A DNA stretch of 9,225 nt, from positions 1 through 9,225 of the forward strand of contig JALUXQ010000167.1 in assembly GCA_027013265.1 (NCBI GenBank), in the 5' to 3' direction. The translations under genes and the position numbers were made by a program. This DNA is from Campylobacteraceae bacterium. Its GTDB lineage: Bacteria; Campylobacterota; Campylobacteria; Campylobacterales; Sulfurospirillaceae. This document shows positions 1-6,163 of the stretch, piece after piece. Numbering within the stretch: position 1 is the stretch's first letter; each line of letters opens with the position of its first letter. The notes under the pieces are model-generated. The model made no database searches. It was not told where the DNA came from and saw nothing but the letters and a program-made list of their open reading frames with translations.

Positions 1-1123
1 AAAACCACTTATAAATGCAACAGGGGTAATATTGCATACAAATATGGGCAGAAGTTTGATAAGCCAAGAGATTGTACAAAGAGCCATGCCTGTTATCTGC
101 AACTACTCAAACCTAGAGTACAACCTTGAAAAAGGCTGCAGGGGTGAGAGATATGAACATGTGAGTGCGCACTTAAAAGAGCTTTTGGGCGTAGAAGATG
201 TTTTGGTTGTGAACAATAACGCAAGTGCAGTCTTTCTTGTTTTAAATACATTTGCAAAGGGTGCTGAAGTTGTAGTATCAAGGGGAGAGTTGGTTGAGAT
301 TGGAGGAAGTTTTAGAATCCCAGAAGTGATGAGTCAAAGCGGAGCAATTTTAAGAGAAGTGGGAGCTACAAACAAAACGAAACTAAAAGATTATTCAGAA
401 AATATCAATGAAAATACAAAGATATTGATGAAAGTGCACCAGTCAAATTTTTCAATAGAGGGTTTTAGCGAAAGTGTACCTTATGAAGAGCTTAAAGCTC
501 TTGCAAGTCAAAATAGTCTGCTTGATTATTATGATTTAGGTAGCGGATATATCCCTATTTTACCGTATAATTTAGGGCAAAAAGAGCATTCACTTATAGA
601 AATCTTAAAGACAAATCCATCTCTTATAAGCTTTAGTGGAGATAAACTATTCGGCTCTGTTCAAGCTGGAATCATAGCTGGAAAAAAAGAGCTGATAGAT
701 AGACTAAAGCAAAACCAACTATTAAGAATGCTAAGGGTAGATAAGATAACAATCGCTATACTAGAGGAGACTATCAAGTCGTACTTAAAAGAGGAGTTTG
801 AGCAGATACCAACGCTAGATATGCTCTTTGTTGGCATAGATGAGTTGAAAAAACGAGCTTTGAGCGTACAAAGTAAAATTGGCGAAGAAAAATGCGAAGT
901 ATTGCAAAGTAAAACTGTGATGGGCGGAGGTACTTTACCTAACCGAGAATTTCCAACTGTAGTTTTACACATAAAAGGAAAAGCTGACAAATTAGAGAGA
1001 GAGTTTAGAAAAAAGTTAATCATAGGAAGAATAGAGAGTGACAAATTTTTGCTAGATTTTAGAAGCATACAAAAAAAAGATATAGAAAAATTGATAAAAA
1101 TAGTAGCTGAGAATTTGAAATGA
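1..1123 (+). CDS. selA: L-seryl-tRNA(Sec) selenium transferase (selenocysteine synthase), 5'-truncated by window edge
   Basis: SelA is a PLP enzyme that uses selenophosphate to convert Ser-tRNA(Sec) to Sec-tRNA(Sec) in the cytoplasm. The reading frame is open from base 2 and encodes INATGVILHTNMGRS at once, the conserved SelA signature. The true start therefore lies upstream, and the TTG at 32 is only an internal codon. About 373 residues are visible; E. coli SelA has about 463, so some 80 N-terminal residues are missing. The PLP-lysine motif SGDKLFGSVQAGII is present, with the Schiff-base Lys encoded at 644-646 (Lys295 in E. coli). The downstream LLRMLRVDKITIAILEETI segment also matches the family. 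The TGA stop overlaps the selB ATG (ATGA), so the two genes are very likely co-transcribed and translationally coupled. No frameshift is seen. The identity is secure. Confidence 0.96.
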   Translation, partial: KPLINATGVILHTNMGRSLISQEIVQRAMPVICNYSNLEYNLEKGCRGERYEHVSAHLKELLGVEDVLVVNNNASAVFLVLNTFAKGAEVVVSRGELVEIGGSFRIPEVMSQSGAILREVGATNKTKLKDYSENINENTKILMKVHQSNFSIEGFSESVPYEELKALASQNSLLDYYDLGSGYIPILPYNLGQKEHSLIEILKTNPSLISFSGDKLFGSVQAGIIAGKKELIDRLKQNQLLRMLRVDKITIAILEETIKSYLKEEFEQIPTLDMLFVGIDELKKRALSVQSKIGEEKCEVLQSKTVMGGGTLPNREFPTVVLHIKGKADKLEREFRKKLIIGRIESDKFLLDFRSIQKKDIEKLIKIVAENLK

Positions 1124-2955
1124 AGTATATCATAGTAGGAACAGCAGGTCATGTTGACCATGGAAAAACTGCTCTCATTGAGGCGCTCACAGGGTTTAGC
1201 GGGGATACTCTAGAAGAGGAGAAAAAAAGAGGGATTACAATAGACCTTAGTTTTTCTAATATGCAAAACAGCGATACGAATGTCGCCTTTATAGATGTGC
1301 CAGGACACGAAAAGCTTCTTAAAAATATGATTGCTGGAGCTTTTGGATTTGACTCTAGTTTGGTCGTAGTAGATGCAAACGAGGGGTTGATGCCCCAAAC
1401 CATAGAGCATCTTGAGATTTTAAATCTGTTGCATATGAAAAATATAGTTATCGCCTTAACAAAGAGTGATTTGGTTGATGCCTCACACCTTGTAAAAACA
1501 CAAGAAGATGTAAAGACATATATAAAAACATTGGTAAACCTAGAGATTTTTGCTCTTGTGCCAGTGAGTATTTATGATGAGGATTCTATACAAAAATTAA
1601 AATCTATTCTCTTCTCTTTGCCAATCTTGGAAAAAGAGAGCAATGGACTTTTTAGATACTATACAGACAGGTCTTTTTCGCTTGCTGGAGTTGGTCAAGT
1701 GGTTACAGGAACGGTACTTGATGGAACTATCAATGTTGGCGATAAGGTATTTGCACCCGAAATCAACCAAGAGTTTAAAATAAAAAATCTACAAGTCCAC
1801 CAAAAAGATGTGAAAAGTGCTACTAGTTCATTAAGAACCGCTATAAATCTACAGGGAAATTCAAAATCTCCGCTAAGAAGAGGTACACTTCTTTGCAAGA
1901 AAGGTTTTATTAAAGGTTTTAATAGTATCGATGTTTGGGTTGAGGGGATAGAGAAACATGAGATAAAGCACAACTCATCTGTAAATTTCTTTGTTGGCAC
2001 AAAACAGGTTGTTGCAAAGGTTTTATTGTTGGGCGGAGTCGAATCTACAGATAAAGGCTTTGCGACTCTTAACTTCAAGCAAAAACTTTTTTTGGTTCAT
2101 AATGAGCCTTTTATACTCTCTAGCGGAGGCAGGACGATTGGTGGGGGACGAGTTTTAAACCCTATCAATGACCCACTTAAGAAAAAAGCTAAATTAGAAC
2201 TGCTAAAAGCCTTAAAAGATGATGACTTTGATTCTGTTTTTTTACTTTTAAGTACAATCCATAAAAAAGGTTTTGGACTAATCTCATCAAACCAAAGGTT
2301 TGGATTAAATCATGAGGAAGCCTTAAAGGTTGCAAATGGTTTGAGTGGTGTTTTTGTGGATGAAAAAGGTTTGGTTGTCTATCCGATTGGTATAACAACT
2401 GAGTTAAAGACAATAGTCCAAAATATATATAAAAAAAACAAATATGCCTTGCTCTCTGCATCATCTCTCTCCTCCAAACTAAAATGGGCAAGTATATCAT
2501 TGCTTAATAGTGTACTTGAAGATTTATGTGAAGATGAATTTTTGGCTCTTGAGAATGGCGTATATAAAAATGCCAAAGTAGAGATCAAAAACATAGATGA
2601 ACATGTAGAAGACAAGATATATGAGATTTTAAAAAATGCAGAATTAACACCAGATGCACCATATAATATCTATGATGATTTAGATATAGACAGAAAGATG
2701 GGAGACAATGCGCTAAAAAGATTGACTAGAGCTAAAAAAGTGGTTAGACTCGCTCATAATATTTTTGTTGAGGCAAAAGCTCTTAGTAGAGCAGTTGTTG
2801 CATTGCGAGAGATTATGTCTAAAGAGGGTTTTGTGGATGTGGCTACATTTAAAAAGCACTTTAATATGAGTCGAAAATTTTTAGTAGCCTATCTTGACTA
2901 TCTTGACAACTTTGATGATATAAAAAAAGAGGACAACAGAAGAAGTCTGTCGTAG
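1120..2955 (+). CDS. selB: Selenocysteine-specific translation elongation factor SelB
   Basis: SelB is the EF-Tu-like GTPase that carries Sec-tRNA(Sec) to the ribosome and reads the SECIS hairpin in selenoprotein mRNAs. The 611-residue length is normal for the family (E. coli about 614). G-domain motifs are G1 GTAGHVDHGKT (residues 7-17), switch I around KKRGITID (35-42), G3 DVPGHE (59-64), G4 TKSD (114-117) and G5 near PVS (148-150). The second beta-barrel starts near RSFSLAGVGQVVTGTV (184-199), and a third barrel follows to about residue 345. The remaining roughly 250 residues are the SelB-specific winged-helix region, ending with a helix-turn-helix-like segment (EGFVDVATFKKHFNMSRKFL) that in characterised SelB proteins binds SECIS RNA. 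The ATG overlaps the selA stop by 4 bases. The stop is TAG at 2953-2955. Confidence 0.97.
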   Translation: MKYIIVGTAGHVDHGKTALIEALTGFSGDTLEEEKKRGITIDLSFSNMQNSDTNVAFIDVPGHEKLLKNMIAGAFGFDSSLVVVDANEGLMPQTIEHLEILNLLHMKNIVIALTKSDLVDASHLVKTQEDVKTYIKTLVNLEIFALVPVSIYDEDSIQKLKSILFSLPILEKESNGLFRYYTDRSFSLAGVGQVVTGTVLDGTINVGDKVFAPEINQEFKIKNLQVHQKDVKSATSSLRTAINLQGNSKSPLRRGTLLCKKGFIKGFNSIDVWVEGIEKHEIKHNSSVNFFVGTKQVVAKVLLLGGVESTDKGFATLNFKQKLFLVHNEPFILSSGGRTIGGGRVLNPINDPLKKKAKLELLKALKDDDFDSVFLLLSTIHKKGFGLISSNQRFGLNHEEALKVANGLSGVFVDEKGLVVYPIGITTELKTIVQNIYKKNKYALLSASSLSSKLKWASISLLNSVLEDLCEDEFLALENGVYKNAKVEIKNIDEHVEDKIYEILKNAELTPDAPYNIYDDLDIDRKMGDNALKRLTRAKKVVRLAHNIFVEAKALSRAVVALREIMSKEGFVDVATFKKHFNMSRKFLVAYLDYLDNFDDIKKEDNRRSLS

Positions 2956-2981
2956 TTAACAAAATATTTAGTTAGAAGAGG

Positions 2982-2987
2982 TACAAT
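2982..2987 (+). promoter_or_regulatory. Possible -10 box (TACAAT) for the DsbC-like gene
   Basis: TACAAT lies 27 bases after the selB stop. There is no convincing -35 at 17 bases, but this phylum's housekeeping promoters often lack one. It would give a 5' UTR of about 115 bases containing the two hairpins described below. Read-through from selAB is an equally good explanation for expression of the next gene. Confidence 0.25.
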
Positions 2988-3019
2988 TTATCTTGTAAAC
3001 CTGAATAAATAAGCATTTC

Positions 3020-3033
3020 TCGCCAACAGGCGA
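3020..3033 (+). repeat. Small GC-rich hairpin (TCGCC/GGCGA)
   Basis: TCGCC, an AACA loop and GGCGA form a 5-bp stem. An outer pairing of AAGC (3011-3014) with GCTT (3035-3038) could extend it across an internal loop. No T-run follows, so it is not a standard intrinsic terminator. It stands out as a GC-rich patch in an AT-rich spacer. Confidence 0.45.
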
Positions 3034-3052
3034 AGCTTTAGTAGCGTGTGAA

Positions 3053-3079
3053 TTCTTTGGGAGCTTTGCTCTCAAAGAA
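3053..3079 (+). repeat. 12-bp perfect-length hairpin in the selB/DsbC-like spacer
   Basis: TTCTTTGGGAGC (3053-3064) pairs with GCTCTCAAAGAA (3068-3079) across a TTT loop. All 12 positions pair, one of them as G-U. It ends about 18 bases before the Shine-Dalgarno of the next gene. It is not followed by a T-run on either strand, so a rho-independent terminator is unlikely. It may be an mRNA processing or stability structure in the leader, or a dispersed palindromic repeat unit. Confidence 0.6.
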
Positions 3080-3097
3080 GATGACAATAAAATAAAA

Positions 3098-3102
3098 AAG
3101 GA
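3098..3102 (+). promoter_or_regulatory. Ribosome binding site that fixes a GTG start
   Basis: AAGGA lies six bases before the GTG at 3109. This spacing, and the complete signal peptide that results, support the GTG over the internal ATG at codon 12. Confidence 0.7.
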
Positions 3103-3108
3103 TTTTTT

Positions 3109-3816
3109 GTGAAAAATATCGCAATCTTATCTATTATACTGATGGCATCAACTCTTTTTAGTGCAACAAATGAAGAGATAATAGCACATTTTAAATCACG
3201 AATTCCGGTCCCAAACCTCAAAATAAAAGTTGTTTCAAGGAAAAGTGTCTCTGATACTCTTGATTATGTCTCTTTGTTTTTGACGAATGGTGAAGATTCG
3301 CAAAAGATTTCGGTTTTCACTAGCGCAGAATATATATTTCCTGATGTTATCGACATCAAAAGTGGAATAAGTTTGCGAGATAAGATGAAGAGGGAGCAAA
3401 CTAATAAAAATATCTCGAAAGTTTATAAAAAAGAGGCTAAGAAAAATATAATTTCTCTTGGAAATGACCCAAAAAAAGAGACTCTGGTTATATTTTCAGA
3501 TCCTGAGTGCCCATTTTGCAAAAAAGAGTTATCTAAAATAGAGAGTGAATTAAAAAAAGTCAATATCAAAATGTTGTTTACTCCCGTACATGACAAAAGT
3601 TCGCTAGAAAAATCAGCTCTTATATACAAATATACCAAAAATGCAAAAAATGACTCAGAAAAAATCAAAGTTTTAAGAAAATACTTCAACCAAGAGATAG
3701 ATGAAAAAGTAAGTAGTAAAGAAGTCCAGAGGATAGATAGGCTAAGACAAAAATACTTCAAGGCAGGAATTAATGGAACTCCTTATAAAGTCATGGAAAA
3801 GGATATTACGCAATGA
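3109..3816 (+). CDS. Periplasmic DsbC/DsbG-like thiol:disulfide oxidoreductase (thioredoxin fold)
   Basis: This 235-residue protein is probably exported and acts on protein disulfides in the periplasm as an isomerase, reductase or oxidase. Residues 1-19 form a signal peptide: a short Lys-containing start, a hydrophobic core, and probable cleavage after LFS. Residues 20-120 resemble the N-terminal dimerisation region of DsbC-type proteins, though weakly by eye. The thioredoxin-fold domain starts around ETLVIFSDPECPFC, with the CPFC active site at 134-137. The cis-proline loop is GTP with Pro225. The protein ends only ten residues after that proline, earlier than E. coli DsbC. I recall a DsbC-like gene (Cj1380) right after selAB in Campylobacter jejuni, whose product is described as a bifunctional Dsb oxidoreductase; this would be its counterpart. 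The exact redox role cannot be told from sequence. It ends with two consecutive TGA codons. Confidence 0.85.
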   Translation: MKNIAILSIILMASTLFSATNEEIIAHFKSRIPVPNLKIKVVSRKSVSDTLDYVSLFLTNGEDSQKISVFTSAEYIFPDVIDIKSGISLRDKMKREQTNKNISKVYKKEAKKNIISLGNDPKKETLVIFSDPECPFCKKELSKIESELKKVNIKMLFTPVHDKSSLEKSALIYKYTKNAKNDSEKIKVLRKYFNQEIDEKVSSKEVQRIDRLRQKYFKAGINGTPYKVMEKDITQ

Positions 3817-3836
3817 TGAGACCACTGCACAGTATA

Positions 3837-3845
3837 TGATATAAT
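3837..3845 (+). promoter_or_regulatory. Extended -10 promoter (TGATATAAT) for the PAS protein gene
   Basis: TGA followed by a perfect TATAAT (3840-3845) makes an extended -10 element. No good -35 is seen at 17 bases (TGAGAC), which an extended -10 does not need. Transcription would start near 3852, only about 20 bases before the ATG, giving a very short leader. It places the PAS gene in its own unit, separate from selAB and the DsbC-like gene. Confidence 0.65.
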
Positions 3846-3859
3846 AGACTTCTTAGATT

Positions 3860-3867
3860 GGAGGTGA
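3860..3867 (+). promoter_or_regulatory. Very strong Shine-Dalgarno (GGAGGTGA)
   Basis: GGAGGTGA is a full-length match to the 16S rRNA 3' end, with GGAGG six bases before the ATG at 3871. It is much stronger than the sites of its neighbours (AAGGA, AAAGGA, AAAGAG) and predicts efficient translation. Confidence 0.8.
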
Positions 3868-3870
3868 TAA

Positions 3871-5397
3871 ATGGAATATGACATAAAAATTTTATCTACT
3901 ATTGTTATATTAATCATCTCGTTGTTTTTAATAGCTATAAAGAGGCTCATGTCAACTATTTCATCTCTGAAACAAGAACTGCAATTTGAACGAAAAAATA
4001 AAAAACTACTTGATGCTCTTCCTATTCCTGTTTTTTATAAGGACAAAAATGCAAAAATTGTTTATAAAAACAGTGCATTTATATCCAATTTTGGTATCAA
4101 TACACAAGAGACTTCAAGCTACCTATCCAAGTACGCATCTAAACCAAAAGAGCAAATTACTCTAAAATTTGACAACAATATAGAGAAACCAGTGCTACTC
4201 TATATATCAACCATATTGGATGAAAATCGAAACAAAGAGGGCAGCATCGGCACTATCTTTGATGTAAGCAATTTCAAGAAAGATATAGATATATTGGTGG
4301 AATGGAAAAAAAGATACAGCTTGGGAGTTGAGGGGTGTGGATATGGTATATGGGATTGGGACATAGTAAATAGCGATATATACTTTTCTGCACAGTGGAA
4401 AGAGATCATGGGATATGATAGTAGCCAAGAGATAAATAGTCTGAATTCTTGGCTAAATCTAGTAGATGCAAGAGATATGGCTAGAGTCAATGAAGCACTC
4501 AACAGGCATTTAAATGGAAAAAGTAAGATTTTTATCATAGAACATCGTTTAAGGCTAAGTAAAAATGTGAAGTGGATAAATATTCGTGGCAAAGCACTAT
4601 TTGACCATAATGGCAATGCCATAAGAATGACAGGACTCATCATAGATATAAGCCGAAGAAAGAGAATCGAAAATGAGCTTAGTAAGAGTCAAAAACTTTT
4701 TGCGACATTTATGGATAATCTTCCAGCTATCGCATTTATAAAAGATACAAAACACAGATACATATATCTAAATAATTTTTATGAAAATTACATCGGCTTT
4801 AAGGAGTGGAAAGATAGAACTGTAGATGAAATTTTTGACAGAAAAACAGCTGAAAATATTATAGAAAATGATAGAAAAGCTTTTTATGAAGGTATTAAAA
4901 AACATGAAGAGATGATACCTAATGAAGAGGGATTGCCACAATATTTTGAAGCATATAAATTCCCTATAGATAGTGGCAATGATGAGAAATTACTATGCGG
5001 TTTTGGTGTAGATATAACACAAGAAAAAGTTTATCAAGAGAAGATTTTCCTATATACTGAGATATTTAATAGCACATCAGATAGTATTTTCATAACAGAT
5101 GAGAAACAGAGAGTAATATCAATAAATCAGGCATTTGAAAAATATACAGGCTACAACATACATGATGTAAAAGGCAAAACGCCAAGCTTCTTAAGGGTTT
5201 ATGATCAAGATAAAGAAGTCTTTAGTGTTATAAATAAGTCTCCAAAAAAAGATGGTAGATATTTAGAAAAGGTGCTAAATATAAGCAAAAGTGGGTCAGC
5301 TATTTCCGCATTTGTTAATATCGGTAGTATTAAAAATAGTATGGGCAGAGTTACCAACTATTTTGTGATTTATAAAAATACAGAAGCAGATCAATAA
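3871..5397 (+). CDS. Membrane-anchored multi-PAS sensor protein without an output domain
   Basis: The 508-residue protein has one N-terminal transmembrane helix (about 6-24), followed by KRL, which puts the remainder in the cytoplasm. A short coiled-coil-like linker (about 28-46) follows. I count four PAS-type domains: about 47-136 (DALPIPVFYKDKNAKIVYKN), about 146-262 (PAS_3-like, with GIWDWDIVNSDIYFS and the closing GLIIDISRRKRIENEL), about 274-386 (FMDNLPAIAFIKDTKHRYIY to GFGVDITQEK) and about 394-503 (IFNSTSDSIFITDEKQRVIS). The chain stops straight after the last PAS. No HisKA/HATPase, GGDEF, EAL, MCP or helix-turn-helix motif is visible, whereas such PAS arrays usually feed one of these. 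It sits 91 bases before a response regulator and kinase and might modulate them by protein contact. Alternatively it is a shortened PAS-GGDEF protein, though no GGDEF remnant follows the stop. Ligands cannot be named. Confidence 0.85.
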   Translation: MEYDIKILSTIVILIISLFLIAIKRLMSTISSLKQELQFERKNKKLLDALPIPVFYKDKNAKIVYKNSAFISNFGINTQETSSYLSKYASKPKEQITLKFDNNIEKPVLLYISTILDENRNKEGSIGTIFDVSNFKKDIDILVEWKKRYSLGVEGCGYGIWDWDIVNSDIYFSAQWKEIMGYDSSQEINSLNSWLNLVDARDMARVNEALNRHLNGKSKIFIIEHRLRLSKNVKWINIRGKALFDHNGNAIRMTGLIIDISRRKRIENELSKSQKLFATFMDNLPAIAFIKDTKHRYIYLNNFYENYIGFKEWKDRTVDEIFDRKTAENIIENDRKAFYEGIKKHEEMIPNEEGLPQYFEAYKFPIDSGNDEKLLCGFGVDITQEKVYQEKIFLYTEIFNSTSDSIFITDEKQRVISINQAFEKYTGYNIHDVKGKTPSFLRVYDQDKEVFSVINKSPKKDGRYLEKVLNISKSGSAISAFVNIGSIKNSMGRVTNYFVIYKNTEADQ

Positions 5398-5423
5398 TCT
5401 TATATATATTTTTAGTAAAGCAC

Positions 5424-5442
5424 ATTAACACCCCATTCACAC
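5424..5442 (+). promoter_or_regulatory. Direct repeat, candidate response-regulator operator
   Basis: ATTAACAC (5424-5431) and ATTCACAC (5435-5442) match at 7 of 8 positions and start 11 bases apart, one helical turn. OmpR/PhoB-family regulators bind tandem direct repeats with this period. The position, just upstream of the regulator gene and its putative -10, fits autoregulation. This is inferred from pattern only. Confidence 0.4.
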
Positions 5443-5450
5443 AATTTGGC

Positions 5451-5456
5451 TAAGAT
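5451..5456 (+). promoter_or_regulatory. Possible -10 box (TAAGAT) for the two-component operon
   Basis: TAAGAT sits 33 bases before the regulator ATG. No consensus -35 is present at 17 bases. The direct repeat just upstream would place a bound regulator over the -35 region, as at activator-dependent promoters. The box itself is a weak match. Confidence 0.35.
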
Positions 5457-5488
5457 TTGAAATACCTAACAACAATAAAGGAATTTTT

Positions 5489-6163
5489 ATGAATATAGAT
5501 ATTTTAATGATAGAAGATGACACAGAATTAGCAGGATTGCTGACCAATTTTCTTTTAAAATACAATATATCAGTACAAAATTATGAAGATCCCTATCTTG
5601 GAATCAGTGCTTTGGATATCGGAAAATTTGACCTTTTGATTCTTGATCTGTCGTTGCCCGGCATGGATGGACTTGATATTTGTAAAGAGGTAAGAGAAAA
5701 ATCAAATATACCAATTATAATTTCAAGTGCAAGAAGTGATGTAGATGATAAAATTGTAGGTCTTATGCTAGGGGCTGATGACTATTTGCCTAAGCCATAT
5801 GAGCCAAAAGAGCTGTATGCTAGGATAATCAGTGTATTGCGAAGATATCAAATAAAAGATGATAAACAAGAGAAAGATGATGTGTTAAAACTTGATAAAG
5901 ATGCCATGATGATAACTTTTGAAGAAAACCCTCTAGAGTTAACAAAAGCAGAGTATGAAATATTAAGTTATCTGATAGAAAAAAAGAATTGTGCTATAAG
6001 CAGAATAGAGCTTTTAAATAACTCTTTATCACTCGATGATGAAAAAGAGAGTAGAAGCCTAGATGTGATAGTCAGCCGACTTAGGCAAAAACTTGGCGAG
6101 AGCTCAAAAAGTCCAAAATATATACACTCTATAAGAGGGATGGGATACAGGTTGCAAATGTGA
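5489..6163 (+). CDS. OmpR/PhoB-family DNA-binding response regulator
   Basis: This 224-residue cytoplasmic transcription regulator should be phosphorylated by the kinase encoded next. The receiver domain (about 1-120) has the acidic pocket E9-D10-D11, phospho-acceptor Asp53 (LILDLSLPGMDG), Ser79/Ser80 at the switch position and the conserved Lys102 in LPKPYEP. The C-terminal winged-helix DNA-binding domain (about 130-224) shows LTKAEYEILSYL, the recognition helix RSLDVIVSRLRQKLGE and the wing IRGMGYRL. Length is standard. AAAGGA lies six bases before the ATG and fixes the start. The TGA stop overlaps the kinase GTG by 4 bases, so the pair is coupled. Subfamily assignment is uncertain: it resembles ArsR (acid response) regulators of Helicobacter and Campylobacter and also Cus/Cop-type metal regulators. 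Targets are unknown, apart from the possible upstream repeat. Confidence 0.93.
   Translation: MNIDILMIEDDTELAGLLTNFLLKYNISVQNYEDPYLGISALDIGKFDLLILDLSLPGMDGLDICKEVREKSNIPIIISSARSDVDDKIVGLMLGADDYLPKPYEPKELYARIISVLRRYQIKDDKQEKDDVLKLDKDAMMITFEENPLELTKAEYEILSYLIEKKNCAISRIELLNNSLSLDDEKESRSLDVIVSRLRQKLGESSKSPKYIHSIRGMGYRLQM

Noticed and set aside
661..1161. Antisense ORF of 166 codons opposite selA.
   Set aside because: It is a shadow of the real selA frame in AT-rich DNA, with no Shine-Dalgarno and no recognisable motif. The same holds for the other minus-strand ORFs inside selB, the PAS gene, the kinase and the helicase.
3051..3082. Rho-independent terminator for selAB.
   Set aside because: The 12-bp hairpin is long enough, but no T-run follows it on the + strand, and none follows on the - strand either.
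2956..3108. selC (tRNA-Sec) in the spacer after selB.
   Set aside because: There is no T-loop consensus (GTTCGAATC-like), no acceptor stem pairing and no TCA anticodon loop. The hairpins do not assemble into a tRNA shape.
3005..3112. A 35-codon open frame translating to a plausible-looking peptide (SPTGEALVACEFFG).
   Set aside because: It has no ATG or GTG start with a Shine-Dalgarno, and it coincides with hairpin sequence. I treat it as non-coding.
3814..3870. Possible selenocysteine read-through: the DsbC-like ORF ends in TGA TGA, and the frame then stays open until the TGA at 3865, right beside selAB.
   Set aside because: Two adjacent UGA codons are not used for Sec insertion. The downstream region contains a promoter and Shine-Dalgarno, the extension has no family resemblance, and I see no SECIS-like hairpin just after the UGA.
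5398..5488. A remnant GGDEF or kinase domain after the PAS gene stop, indicating a frameshifted fusion.
   Set aside because: All three frames in these 91 bases carry stops and show no GGDEF or HisKA motif. The space is promoter-like.
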